This document shows, piece by piece, positions 11,183 through 21,779 of a stretch of 64,000 nt of DNA; position 1 is the stretch's first letter, and each line of letters opens with the position of its first letter. The stretch comes from Chara braunii. Taxonomy: Eukaryota; Streptophyta; Charophyceae; Charales; Characeae. Both the position numbers and the translations under genes were made by a program. The notes beneath the pieces were generated by a model. The model worked only from the letters and a program-made list of their open reading frames with translations. It was not told the origin of the DNA and ran no database searches. The stretch is from assembly GCA_003427395.1 (NCBI GenBank), contig BFEA01000247.1:308034-372033 (forward strand). Direction: 5' to 3'.

Positions 11183-12335
11183 GGTAACCGGCGTTCGGGA
11201 CGGGCCGAACGCTCGAACCCGAACGCCCGAACGTATGGGACCCCTTGGGGATGCGTTCGGTCGTTCGGGCCTGAAAAAAATATATGTTATGGAGAAAAAT
11301 AAATTAAACAAGATTTGCCTGATTATTACATCCAAATTCCTTACCAAATTTGAAATAAAAATAAAATACGGAAAACAAATACTAATAATAAAAATAAACA
11401 AAAAGAAAAAGAAAATTAAATTTAGTGAGTGAACGAGCATGTTTTCGACACCGCCATCTTTGGCGATTTTTCATTTTTTTTTTGCATAGCTAAATGCCCT
11501 GAAAAATTACATATGTGTACTTCACATAATAAAAAACCCACTAAAAAAGTTTTAAAAAATAATAAAATTGTTTAGACCCCGAACTAAAGTGAAAACAAAA
11601 AGTAAAAAATGAAAAAATACTTGGGTGAGCACGTTTTGACACCGCCATCTTTGGCGATTTTTAATTCTTATTTGAATTAGCGAAATTACTTGAAAATTTG
11701 CAGACATGTACCTCACGTCAGAGACAACTCACAAAACAAAGTTCAGAAAAAACTAATTATTTTTAGGCCCCGAAATAATTTTTGGCGGGGGCCGAATGCC
11801 GTCGGGTTTCGGACCCCGTACGGGAACCCGAACGCCCGTACGTACGGAGGTCTGCCCGGGGACCTCCGTACGTACGGGCTGGTGACCCTGTATATATATA
11901 TATATTAATGAATATTGGAAAAAGGTAGTCAAACGGGGATAAAAATATACTAAGTACGCTAAGGAAAAAAAAGAAAAAATATGTGTATTCTTCCACGAAG
12001 TCTTGGGGAGGGGTAGTGAGACAATGAGTCCTAAACAAACCAAATACCCAAAGGAAAAAAAAAGAAAAAATGTGTATTTTCGCAAAGTGTTGGCGAGGGG
12101 TAGTAAAAATTGAAAGAAAAGAAAACAAAATAATAAGTTTATTATTCGGCGCAGCATTGGGAGGGTTAATCGGACAAGGACGCAAAAAAAAAACTTGTAA
12201 CTCAAAGAAAAGAAAAAGAAAAAAATAAGTATATTCTTCGGTGAAGTTTTAAGGAGTGTAGTCAAACGAGGACAAAAATCAATACTAAATTTTCACAGGA
12301 AAAAAATATATATATTTTTCAGCGAAGCCTTTGTA
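10930..12335. repeat. about 95-bp tandem array split by a hAT-like element
   Basis: Units sharing GGAGGGGTAGT, an A-rich run and TGTATTMTTCNNNGAAG occur at 10930-11150 and again at 11910-12335. Several units have a small CTTC-NNN-GAAG hairpin. X1 lies exactly between the two halves, so it inserted into a pre-existing array. The array adjoins the Y1 conserved block. Confidence 0.6.
11180..11890 (+). mobile_element. hAT-like non-autonomous element X1
   Basis: It begins CAGGGTAACCGG and ends CTGGTGACCCTG, which are imperfect terminal inverted repeats. TATATATA lies on both sides, but it sits in an AT run, so the 8-bp duplication is not independent evidence here. Internal sequence matches X2 and X3: G+C-rich ends with GAACGCCCGAACG motifs, an AT-rich centre, and two copies of a CGCCATCTTTGGCG hairpin at about 11451 and 11643. 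There is no transposase. The superfamily call comes from the X2 duplication. Confidence 0.75.
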
Positions 12336-12479
12336 GGTTGCGTAACAACGGTTTGGTAAGAGGGAGCGATACTGCGACTAGAGGGAGTGATCAAACCCTG
12401 AAAGGGGGTTATTATTGCAACCAGGATAATTGTCAAATGTCAGTTTACTCTGCTTATTGGCCACATTTTGACCGTCTTC

Positions 12480-12755
12480 ATCCCGTTCTTGGTCGCCATT
12501 GCGAGGCTCTTAGGTGGATCCAGATACCAAGGCCCTCTCACGTGAGTTGAGTTAACCCCTTCTTGTATCTCGAGAATCGAAAACCCCTCCTGCTCTTCTT
12601 ATTTTAAATCTAATCTTTGTTTATAAGAAGAAGGGGGCAAGTGGGATTGCAACCTACAAACCACAACAATATTTTTTAGGAGGTTCACCCACCGATTGCG
12701 AGAGATCGTCAGGGACTGAGGAGGAATTTGGGAGGCACAGAACTGCCAGGTATGT
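12480..12755 (-). repeat. conserved block of element Y1
   Basis: The segments AGGTGGATCCAGATACCAAGG, GTGGGATTGCAACC, CCACCGATTGCGAGAGATCG and the following GGCACAGAACTGCCAGGTA align in order with the reverse complement of 51440-51700 (Y2). The last part aligns with 6608-6668 (Y3). The function is unknown. Strand is set by the gag direction inferred for Y1. Confidence 0.65.
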
Positions 12756-12944
12756 TTTTCTCTTCCTTGTGTGAACCTACCTACCCCTATTAATATACCT
12801 CTCTAGACAAATTGCTATGTAGGTGCGCATATTTTATTCAGAACATAATTCAGATCAAGTAAAGGAGATGCATACTTGAAATTTATCTACCTTACTGCTT
12901 GAAGTTCAGACGAAAGAGGAAGGTGGGATGAAGCCTTGCTTGCA

Positions 12945-14765
12945 TTGACTGGGTCCACAAAGTGTCAGGCAATGTGGTTTCGGTTTGACTTGACCGCTTT
13001 GTTTTATTTTAGGGGTAACTTCGGCGCGGTCACGAAAACAGTTTGTAATTGCACTTCAGGCAATCCCTCGAATACAACACCCCCCCACGCGGACCCACCT
13101 GACCCGAAACATAGGTCATATGCATTCACCATTACCGGCCCTTTTTCCTCAAGTGCAATTACAAACTCAAACCCTGACTACGCCGTAGTTTTCTCTTTAT
13201 TTTATTCCCCCCTGTAACTAGACAATGTGGCTTCACTTAAGTCTGGTTATTGTACTATTTGTCAATTTATTTTCTTTGCAGCTAGACAATGTGGCTTTGG
13301 TCAGACCTGACTATTGTATTGTTTTGTCTTTCTGGTAATCAAATAATGTGGTTTCGGTTATGTTTGATTGTCGTACCTCTGTAGTTGTTTTCCATGCACC
13401 TTATAAGCGCTTAACATGGAGCTCTACTTTTCAACCGCAATAACCCCCTCAACTCTGAAAAGTGCATTGAAAATATTTTTTTTAGTTTTTTTTTTTTTTT
13501 CAAGGTTTGTGTGTGTCAAGTTTGGTGTGTGTTGAGGTCTTGGAGTTGACTGTTTTAGTTATTGTCTTCACCGAAAAATAACGTCCGAGCGTTATATTCA
13601 ACTTACCTTAAAAAAATATATATATTCGTTTTACTATCCTTTTCTCAAATAAAACGGTCCTTCAAATATAATGTCTGGGCATTATATATTCAAATAGAAC
13701 GTTCGACTGTTATATTTGTATGTTTCATGAGCAGAGTGTCTTGTAGAGGTAATATACATAGGTTTGAAAGGGCGGGGATGAGGGTATTCATGAGTTTTAA
13801 AGGGGGTTGAAAGGGGTTTTGACTTTCAAGGGATATATTTCGGTTTGATTTTTATTTTTTTATTTTTTTTCGATTTTATAACGAATTATATAGTGATCCT
13901 CAACCAAAAGATGATCGCATTGCAATTTTGGGCAACATATGTTTTCTACATAATTTTTTGAATTTTTGTTTTTCTGAAATTTTAGGTTTTAACCGAAGTT
14001 GCCACCTATTTACTAAATATAACGGTCAAACATTATAAATGAATATAACACCCGATATGCGTTATATTCGTATACAGCACCGGGGCGTTATTTTTGGGTG
14101 AAGCAATAACCCTGAAAAATCCTAAAACTCTTGAAAATCCTGAAAATCCTGAAAATCGTGAAAAATGAAAATAGTAAATTTTGCATGAAACACATTGTTG
14201 CATTGGGGTTTAAGGCCCCTTTGATTATTTTTTTTACTTTTCTTTGTTGTTGGTTTATTTAATGTTGAATTTATGGATTGGTGACAAGTCTGCCTTAAAA
14301 GGTGTGCGACGTTTGTTATAATGACCATAAAAAAATCTTGAAATTTTTAGGCTTTGTTAACCGCGTCTCTTGCAGCTAAGGCAATGTGGCTTCGGTTTGA
14401 CCTAGTTATTGTTCTTTGACGTTCTATTCCTTACTTCAACTAAACAATGTGACATTGGTCATGTCTAGTTGTGGTGTTTGTGGTGATTTGTCCGTTGAAG
14501 GGATTTGAAAGTTAGGTAATGTGACCGAAATAGTTTGACTCATCTACTGGTTTTTTATAACGGAAGTTTTAACTTATGACTAAGCAATGTGGCTTTTGTT
14601 TGTCTTAGTCTGAGGTCGTGCACATAACGAGAAACTTGAAAATTTGATTTTTATTTGAATATCAGTCTTAGTCTTCATTAGATTGGAGGATCAGATAAAT
14701 ATTATAACTTAGATATTAAACATCTGGCAAGGCTAGACAAAGTGGTTTCGATTTGGTCTAGTTAA
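12945..14765. repeat. Y1 hairpin array I (conserved loop AATGTGGCTTYGGTT)
   Basis: At least nine units carry a loop resembling AATGTGGCTTCGGTT flanked by arms that differ between units but pair with each other. Examples are AACTAGAC/GTCTGGTT (13216-13223 with 13241-13248), AATCAAAT/GTTTGATT (13337 with 13362), CAACTA/TAGTTG (14437 with 14466), GACTAAG/CTTAGTC (14578 with 14604), CTAGAC/GTCTAG (14733 with 14756) and GTCAGG/CTTGAC near 12961. One foldback element sits inside the array. No coding potential is seen. Confidence 0.8.
13019..13188. mobile_element. small foldback element inside array I
   Basis: Arms 13019-13060 and 13147-13188 are inverted repeats of about 42 bp, sharing TTTGTAATTGCACTT and CTNCGGCG. 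A related left arm only (CGCGGTCACGGAAGCAGTT and following) occurs at about 54465-54540. A target-site duplication is not clear. Confidence 0.7.
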
Positions 14766-15059
14766 CTGCCTAGTGAAGAGAAAAGTAGTTATACCTTTTG
14801 TTTGTATATACAACGGCAAAGGTTAAGCAACTTAAGCTCCTTATGCCGTACATAAACTAGGGTGCGGGGTTTATCTATCTGATAGTTTCAAAACTATTTA
14901 TGAGAAAATGGCTTAGGGATTTAGTGAGAGTACTTACACATTATGGTATGAGCTTAAATATGGTTGAGTATGAACTTTGTTTTATTTTGAATCTTGGGTT
15001 TAGTATAGGTAGTGACTTTGTGCTTGAGCGATAGGATTCGGTGTGATTTATGCATACTT

Positions 15060-15720
15060 TTTCTTATAGGACTTTGACATGTATAAATTGGGATATTAAT
15101 TTCCCAAAGGAAGGTGTTGCCCAAATTTATAAAAGAGTTAGATAATCTTTCAGGCTTGGAATAGTTGAATAGTCTAACTCATTTTTTTATTAGTATAAAT
15201 TGACACTCTACCTTTCCGAAAGGAGACTCGACCCAAACTTTTTACTAATTCAAGAAGCAAGGCATACTATTTTATGTAAAGTTATAAGTTTTTGTCTACT
15301 TCGCATTATGAGTCGGGGGGAATTTTGAGAGTTAGTTTCTCTAAAGGAGATGTTGCCCAATTTTTTAATAGTTCAAAGAGTTAAACAAAATTGTATTTGA
15401 AAAAACTAAAAATTTTATCTGAATTCAAATTTGGATTAGTATAAATATTTGGATAGCACTTTCCTAGGGAAAGATCTGCCCGAAGTTTTACTAATATAAG
15501 AAGTTAGATAAAATTTTGGTTTTTTGGAGTTAGAAGTCTTATGAATTTCATATTTAGTCTTATATAAATTCTACGAAGACACTCTTTCTGCAGAAAACAC
15601 TGCCGAAATTGCCTAAAAATAACGGGAGTTAGAATATTTTAGGACTTCGAAAATTTGGCAATCTACCCTTGAGATGCTGCCAAAATTCTTGATATTTTCA
15701 TATAAGTGTTAGAGATGAGG
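15060..15720. repeat. Y1 hairpin array II (TGCCCAAATTT-flanked)
   Basis: About six units each have a short hairpin followed by TGCYGCC or TTGCCC and AAATTT. Hairpin cores vary: TTCC-CAAA-GGAA, CCTTTC-C-GAAAGG, TCTC-TAAAG-GAGA, CTTTCC-TAG-GGAAAG, TTTCTGCAGAAA and ATCT/AGAT. Outer stems such as TATAAATT/AATTTATA (15082 with 15123) and TTAGTA/TACTAA enclose the cores. The array is related to 49500-50230 in the opposite orientation. Confidence 0.75.
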
Positions 15721-15808
15721 TAGGAAGGTAAGATTATTCAATACTCACCCAAGCATAGTTTGGTCACTGACCTATGCTATGTTACATGTCATTTTCATTA
15801 AGATTGAT

Positions 15809-16873
15809 TTAAGGTTTGACTAGCTTCAGGTTGATCCTGCGAGGATAAACTTCTGTTACCTTTTGATAACATGTCGCTTTACAATTCAATTTGAAATTGA
15901 TACGATCTCTTTCCCCACAATGATAATAAGTGAAGGTTATTTTGGGTTGATCCGTATTCTTACCTCTTCCTCTGTTACCTCTACTATTACCTGAATTTGT
16001 CCTTACTTTGGTTTTGTTTTTTTTTCTGATCCTATCATGATCATCCATATTTTCCTTTCTTTTCTCTTAAACAATATGAGTCGTTAGACGTGACATATCA
16101 TTTGTCATGACTTGTCCGACAATTTATTTCATGCTCACATTACTCTCTCTATTCATCTCATTCGCAGTCTCCTTGTCTTTAGATAAAGTGTTGATGTGAC
16201 CCAACAATTTTCACTATTTCATCGCACCTTGGAGGATATTATTGAGTTATACTTAATACTGTTTGTCTCTCACTTTCAGTGAAGTTTGTCATAAATATGT
16301 GGCATCTCCGAGTTTTACCAAGGTAGGAAACATTTATGGAAGTTCGAATAAACATATGAAAGAAAACATCAAAAGTGTCATATTTAACTCTTTATATATT
16401 GAAGAGTTTTTTTGTTGTCGTAAGAAGAAGAAAAAAAAATCTCATACCGAACGTTTATTCTCTCCTTGATCTCTTACCAAGCAGTAGGTTCGTTCATCAA
16501 TTCTTTGACTGATAATCTTATATCATAGTTACAGTAGGACTGTAAGTGTTTGGGTCAATGAGCGTCGATCCATCCATCACAAAGATTAAACAATTCATAT
16601 TGAACAACAAAGTGATTAACGTGTGGCCCTATGAAGTACGGGATTCTCTCATCCGGTCTCTTTGCTCTGACAATGTCCCCATCACTTTTCACTGTATCGA
16701 CTTTATGTACCAACTCCATTATAACACCCACTAAAACCTCCTCGGTGGTTCCCATAGAAAAGCTAGATATCCCTCTTCTGATAATTTTTATCATTGGTTT
16801 CCTCTCAAGACTCTTTTTGTTTTCGTCTTTCCTCAACTTAATTTTTTTCACTGAGTTTATTCTTAGTCCCATA
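15809..16873 (-). pseudogene. retrotransposon Gag remnant of Y1
   Basis: Minus-strand peptides look like a decayed Gag. At 16555-16680 is a capsid-like PYFIGPHVNHFVVQYELF followed by a GW segment. At 15809-16048 is a basic Asn/Arg/Gly-rich stretch followed by a degenerate CCHC-type zinc knuckle (15881-15928), in which the first Cys reads Tyr and the His is lost. Frameshifts and stops separate the parts. The knuckle runs directly into the terminal hairpin of array II. The chromovirus at 16874-27182 splits it, and coding-like sequence resumes at 27187. Confidence 0.55.
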
Positions 16874-17822
16874 TGCAAGGAAAATGAGCGATAGCAAACT
16901 TCTTAAATCAAACAGCATCATACACATGAGACAAGATAGTCGTGACCTCGAACCAATAGCAAAATTGCATTACGAGTTCCACCAAATAAGAACACAACAA
17001 AAGCTCATAATTGACAATGCTGGAATAGTCACATCATCATCAACGAAGAACCAATGTCGATATCTTACCTGGCACTCGGCGCCCAGACTACAAATGGCAG
17101 ATCCTATCTAGCCTATCTACAATGTCGCTGATGACGTTAACAACTTTCCGAAGTACGACCAGATTTCGGCTAATGTCGTACGCTTCAAGCACGAGGTATG
17201 TCTCTCGTATCATTCACAACCTCGTTCCCCAACTCACAGATGCCACATGCACCCAAGAACCACCATGCACCCCATTCAGCATACAACAGCGCAACTCGGC
17301 TATGGTTGTCTGCTCCTTCCAGCTCGCCGTGCGCGCGTGAGGCTGGCCAGCGATAGCGCAGCAGCGCTTGCTCATCATGCATCCAGTGCCCGAATGCCAA
17401 ATGCGTAGGCAGACTCTGTCCTAAATGGAAGTGGCCTGCCTGCCCTTTCCTAAATGGAAGTGGCCTGCCTGCCTTGCGTGCAGCTTGGCTACGGTGGACC
17501 CCTCTCTAGAAGCTTCTGGTAGGCTAAGAGAGGTTGAGCCCCAGACCAAACGAATCAGGCCCTGGGCCTGTGGTGGTTGCCCCTGTGTTTGGTCCGTCTT
17601 GCGAATCTGGCCAAAGGACTACCTCGGTTACATTAAAAAAGAGGTAGCCTGGGTCTGAGCGTTCTCAACCAACTGGCGCTGCGCAACTGCCTGAATTTAC
17701 GCAGTCGCGTGGTGACCCCAAAACAGGCCTGTAGGCCCTGGGTCGAGTCTGCCTTCACTTAGGGCGGCCAACCATACATAAAATAGGGCCCAGTTGGGCA
17801 GATCGAGGCCTTGAGCCTCGCA
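16874..17822 (-). repeat. chromovirus 3' LTR (949 bp)
   Basis: In the element's direction it starts TGCGAGGCTCAAGG and ends TTTTCCTTGCA. It aligns along its length with 25844-27182. It contains a 26-27 bp internal tandem duplication around CCTAAATGGAAGTGGCCTGC (about 17420-17472) that the other LTR lacks. Confidence 0.9.
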
Positions 17823-17833
17823 TTCCCTCCTCC
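17823..17833 (-). other. polypurine tract
   Basis: On the minus strand GGAGGAGGGAA lies immediately upstream of the 3' LTR, the expected place for second-strand priming. Confidence 0.8.
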
Positions 17834-17858
17834 GTACTTCGCTAGTGCCATGAGAAGT

Positions 17859-18273
17859 TCATTCAATCTGGCGCTTTCCTTTCTGCAGCAACTTCTCATA
17901 GTGGTCGACAACTTGCGGTGCAGTCTGCATCAACTCCTCGCGTGTGAACCATCTATCCTCCTTTGGATCAGTGTGATGTCTGAACCGAAATCTGTACTGC
18001 AGCTTCGGCTTCGGAGGACGTCCCCTGCCTCTCGGTCTTGGAACCGACCCTGTGGTCCACGATGTCGTCGATGTCGACCTCTCCGTCCATGGTTGGGGCC
18101 AACATTAAGCGATAAGTGGAAAACTGATCAATTTCCTTGGATGGTGCAAGCTTAGAGGCGTGAAAAACGGGGTAGGTACGAAGGTATCCCGGGATCCGAA
18201 TAACATATGAGGGTCCGTCTGGTTCATTCCCAACTACATGCAGAACCTCCCATGGTCCAAAATACTGTGGCAT
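17859..18273 (-). pseudogene. chromovirus integrase C-terminus and chromodomain
   Basis: The segment begins with a YFGPWEVL and SYVIRIPGYLR stretch typical of the integrase C-terminal barrel and continues through PVFHASKLAPS. After a linker it reads VDIDDIVDHR, then in another frame LQYRFRFRHH, EDRWFTREEL and an APQVVDHYEKLL helix, which together make a chromodomain. The reading frame ends at a TGA at 17859-17861, 26 bp before the polypurine tract. A frameshift near 17975 separates the barrel and chromodomain frames. Confidence 0.85.
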
Positions 18274-18339
18274 GAGCTTACGGGAAATCCCATGTTCCTA
18301 TCCCAGTTCAGAAGCCTTGACCCAGACTCGATCCCCTAC

Positions 18340-18973
18340 CTAAAACGTAGATGGACGGTGATGTTTATTCTCAGATTCGATCATCGTCGCATGTGCTTTG
18401 TGCATGTGTTCTACAGCCTGATGCATATGCTTCTCATATCTATAAGCAAATTCCAAAGTTCCTGGAGCAGCAATGGGCTGATTGTTAGGTACCAGAAAGT
18501 CAAGAGGGAGTCTAGGTTTGAATGTTAGTAGTAGGCTGTTAGGACTTACTCTCGTAGCGCTATAAAATGCGTTGTTGTACAGGTTGGCGATGAGAGCGAG
18601 CTTCTCATCCCAGTCAACTTGATTAGGTTTAATGTAATGCCTTAACAAGTGTTGGACAACGCGGTTCATCTGCTCTGCCTGTCCATTTGCCTCCGGATGA
18701 TTTCCAGATGTCATCTGCAGCTGCATTCCTCGTTCGACAGCTGCGGCCTTCCACAGATCACTGGTGAATTGGACATCCCTGTCGTTGATTATAGACCGGT
18801 AGGCCAAAATCTCTAACCCATTTTTCCTTAAATAGTCTGATCACGTATTCAGTCTTTGTTTTTTCTGGCATAACTACTAGTCTAGCATACTTACTAAATA
18901 TATCCACAATGACGTAGATGTACCTCATGCCACTCTTGCAGGTGACTAGCGTATCCATGAAATTCATGGACAA
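18340..18973 (-). pseudogene. chromovirus integrase catalytic core
   Basis: Two overlapping frames cover the core. The first (18758-18973) carries MNFMDTLVT, where the first catalytic Asp would be expected. The Asp of the usual D-F-M-D pattern reads Asn, though a second Asp two residues on may be the catalytic one. It continues through VDIFSKYARLV. The second (18340-18807) carries the second Asp in NDRDVQFTS and the Glu in HPEANGQAEQMNR. A frameshift lies near 18790. The N-terminal zinc domain lies upstream in the adjoining entry. Confidence 0.85.
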
Positions 18974-19027
18974 ACTTTCACCAGTCCTTTCCGGAATGGG
19001 AAGGGGCTTGAGAAACCCAAGAAGAGC

Positions 19028-19540
19028 TTATGTTCGGGGCTTGTCTCGATGACAAACTTGACAAGTCTCAACATAAAGTTTGGTATCTCTCATCATCGTG
19101 GGCCACCAGAACCGCTGCAACAGATTTGTTGCAGTCTTTCTATACCGAAAATGTTTGGTGGCATCATGACACTCTCCTAAAAATAAACTACGCAAAGGTT
19201 CCCGATTAGGCACATAAAGACGTTTATTCCCGGCCTTCTCAAGGAACAGTAGGCCATTGATCAACTCAAACTCTTCAGACGTAGCTTTATCCTTCGTCTC
19301 GAGTCTGCGTAGGATCTCTGACATGAATGGGTCCTCGTGATAGGCTTCCATCGAAGACTGAGTAACATCGTCCACAAGCCCAAATTCAGTGACCACCGCA
19401 CTGAGAAAATCTGGCCTATGCGACAACGCATCAACAACCTTGTTGTACTCCTCCTTAATGTACTGGGGTTCAAAGTCATACTGCTCAATGATTTTGATCC
19501 AACGCTTCAGAGCGTCGGAGAGTACTGGTTGAGTTTTCAT
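19028..19540 (-). pseudogene. chromovirus RNase H end and integrase HHCC domain
   Basis: Starts in the RNase H C-terminal part (LSDALKRWIKIIEQYDFEPQ, then VVDALSHRPD) and proceeds through a linker to the integrase zinc-binding domain: ECHDATKHF, KTATNLLQRFWWPTM and CQVCHRDK give an H-x-H and C-x2-C arrangement. It is 170 residues long. A stop separates it from the preceding RNase H segment and another from the integrase core. Confidence 0.85.
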
Positions 19541-19591
19541 CCATCTCGGGGTCTGATGATCTGTCCTGTTATAGAAGAAGCGACCTAGGAG

Positions 19592-20071
19592 CTAATGCCT
19601 CCAATGGGTCAGCGCTTTGTAGATCGCATAAAACTCCTTCTCATAGGTGGACTTGACCAACTTTTGAGAGGGCATCGTTTTGGACATGTACTCTACCGAC
19701 CTCAACTTTTTCCCCTCCTGCTGCGTAAGTACGGCACCAATCTCATATTGGCTGGCATCCGTAGTCACAACGAAAGGTTTGTCAGGATCAGGAAGTTTCA
19801 AGACCTCATGGTGTGTTAACGCATGCTTCATATGTCTGAAAGCAGCCTCACACCTGTCTATCCACTCCCATGGGGTGTCAAGGCGTGTGAGGCCCGTCAA
19901 AGGGGCGACCAGTATAATATAATTTTGAACAAAATTGTGGTAGTAGCCTGTCATCCTTAGGAAGATCCTCATCTCAGTCACAGACTGAGGATGCGGCCTG
20001 TCACGAATGTTGGCCACCTTCTCGTCATAGGGCTTCAATCCCTCTACGGAAATCTCATGACCCAAGTACAA
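19592..20071 (-). pseudogene. chromovirus RT thumb/connection and RNase H
   Basis: YLGHEISVEGL marks the RT region after the catalytic palm. The FLRMTGYYHNFVQNY and PLTGLTR stretch is the usual connection. VVTTDASQYEIGAVL carries an RNase H catalytic Asp. EKEFYAIYKALTHWRH aligns with the conserved Glu-containing helix. It is one 159-residue frame ending at a stop. Confidence 0.85.
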
Positions 20072-20139
20072 GATACGGGTGTAGCCAAACTCACACTTCT
20101 CGCCGTTGATCTTGAACTTGTGCTATCGAAGGAGACTAA

Positions 20140-20715
20140 GGACTTAATCTAAGTGGCCAACATGTTCCTCGACAGTCCTACTGAAGATAAGTATGTCATC
20201 AAGGTACACGATGGTAAACTTATCCAAGTAGTCATGAAAGATCCTACACAACCTGTAAAAAAAAAAAAAAAAAAAAAAAAAANNNNNNNNNNNNNNNNNN
20301 NNNNNNNNNNNNNNNNNNNNNNNNNNNNNNNNNNNNNNNNNNNNNNNNNNNNNNNNNNNNNNNNNNNNNNNNNNNNNNNNNNNNNNNNNNNNNNNNNNNN
20401 NNNNNNNAAAAAAAGGTGTCAGGAGCATTGCAAAGGCCGGAAGGCATCACCACAAACTCGTACAGACCGTACATGGTCTGAAATGCAGTTTTGTGTTGAT
20501 CCTTGGGCCGTATTGCAATCTTATGGTACCCGGACTTCAGATCTATCTTACTGGAGTACCGGCACCATTGCACTCAGTCCAGCAAGTCGTCGATGCGCAG
20601 TAGGGGAGACATTGATGGCATTGAGGCCCCATTAATTAATGCATATCCTAAGAGTCGCCCCCTTCTTTGGTACGAATAGGACTGGAGATCCATAAGGGGA
20701 GACACTCGGTCGGAT
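20140..20715 (-). pseudogene. chromovirus reverse transcriptase palm, interrupted
   Basis: [52 protein letters not shown] and the active-site IVYLDDILIFS are all visible, so this is the Ty3-type palm with YLDD. Frameshifts occur in the fingers region near 20640. Between NAPDTF and RIFHDYLDKF, where about four residues are expected, there is an A run on the plus strand (about 20258-20282), 125 Ns and a further A run. Confidence 0.85.
20283..20407. other. assembly gap inside RT
   Basis: A run of Ns bordered on both sides by poly-A on the plus strand. All reading frames drawn through it are artefacts. Confidence 0.95.
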
Positions 20716-21648
20716 TCAACCCTTCTCTACGAGTTCCTTGAGTTGCCGACGAAGCTCATCAAGCTCGCCTAGAGACATCCGATAGATCCTACCCTTCAGG
20801 ATGCTAGACCTTGGGATAATCTCTATTGAGTGGACGACCTCCCTCTCAACAACCACTTTCGGCTCTTCAAATAGATCAGGGTATTTAGCGACTACTCCCT
20901 CTATCTCCGACGACATTTGCACCGGCTCGCCTGCTGCAGAGACGTAAACTAGATACATACCCTCCTCCGGATTTTGCTTATAATAATCATAGAACGTGGT
21001 CGCACACATGCATCCATAGGACTCGAGGAGACTACTAGCCTTGAACTTACACAGTCTGGCGGTCCCTCCACCTGGCAAAGTGTGCTTGACCACTTTTCGG
21101 TCCCAGTCAAAGTGGGGTTGTGCAACCGAGAGGTAGTACATACCTAAAAAAATGTTCATAGGGAGATCATCGCTTACTAGGAACGAGACGCGATGTCTCA
21201 GTTCCCCTCCCGCATACGAGAAAAGACACTCAATGTCTTTGAGGTAGTTATTGACTACCATGCGTTGTTTGTTGGCACAAGTCGACTCCACAGGTCCACT
21301 CAGGCGCTGCACTTGCCCCTGTAAGCGCAACCTCTCAACGCACGTGTGACTAATGAAGTTCCTCGTCGAACAAGTGTCATAATAGGCCTCGACCTTGCGG
21401 CCGTCGATGACTACCTCACCGATGAACATCTCACTCTTAGGGGCTTTCGCCAATGCCGTCCAAGAAGCTAGCAGGTCTGATTTGGACCACTCCCCCTCTA
21501 GCTCCTCTAAGGACTCAAACACATTTATCAAACAGAGGCTCGATGAGTCTGAATGTGTTTGCGGGACGACAACGGAGTCAGTAGCTTGGGCCATCTCTCG
21601 AGATGGTGAGGGTGTTTCCACCACCTCGACCCTAGCAGAAACAACCAT
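20716..21648 (-). pseudogene. chromovirus protease and pre-RT linker
   Basis: A 310-residue frame. A retroviral-type aspartic protease domain lies at about residues 70-190: FIGEVVIDGRKVEAYYDTCSTRNFIS carries the catalytic Asp at residue 91, but the expected Gly of D-T/S-G reads Cys. A flap-like segment and LGMYYLSVAQPHFDWD follow at about 165-185, matching the second half of the fold. The C-terminal part (YPDLFEE and LKELVEKG) leads into RT and stops at a TGA where Trp or Cys is usual. Confidence 0.85.
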
Positions 21649-21779
21649 TATTCCTACTGGCCCGACACGTTTCCCGGAGCAGTGCCAGAACTGCTGGCCA
21701 CATTGCTACCTACGGGAGCGGAGGATCCCAATTCCTGCCTCATCGTAGGCGGGATCTTCGCGGTTACCTTTTTATTACG

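Noticed and set aside
11170-11900. TATATATA as proof of an 8-bp duplication for X1
   Set aside because: The element sits in an AT microsatellite, so the match is uninformative. X2 provides the real evidence.
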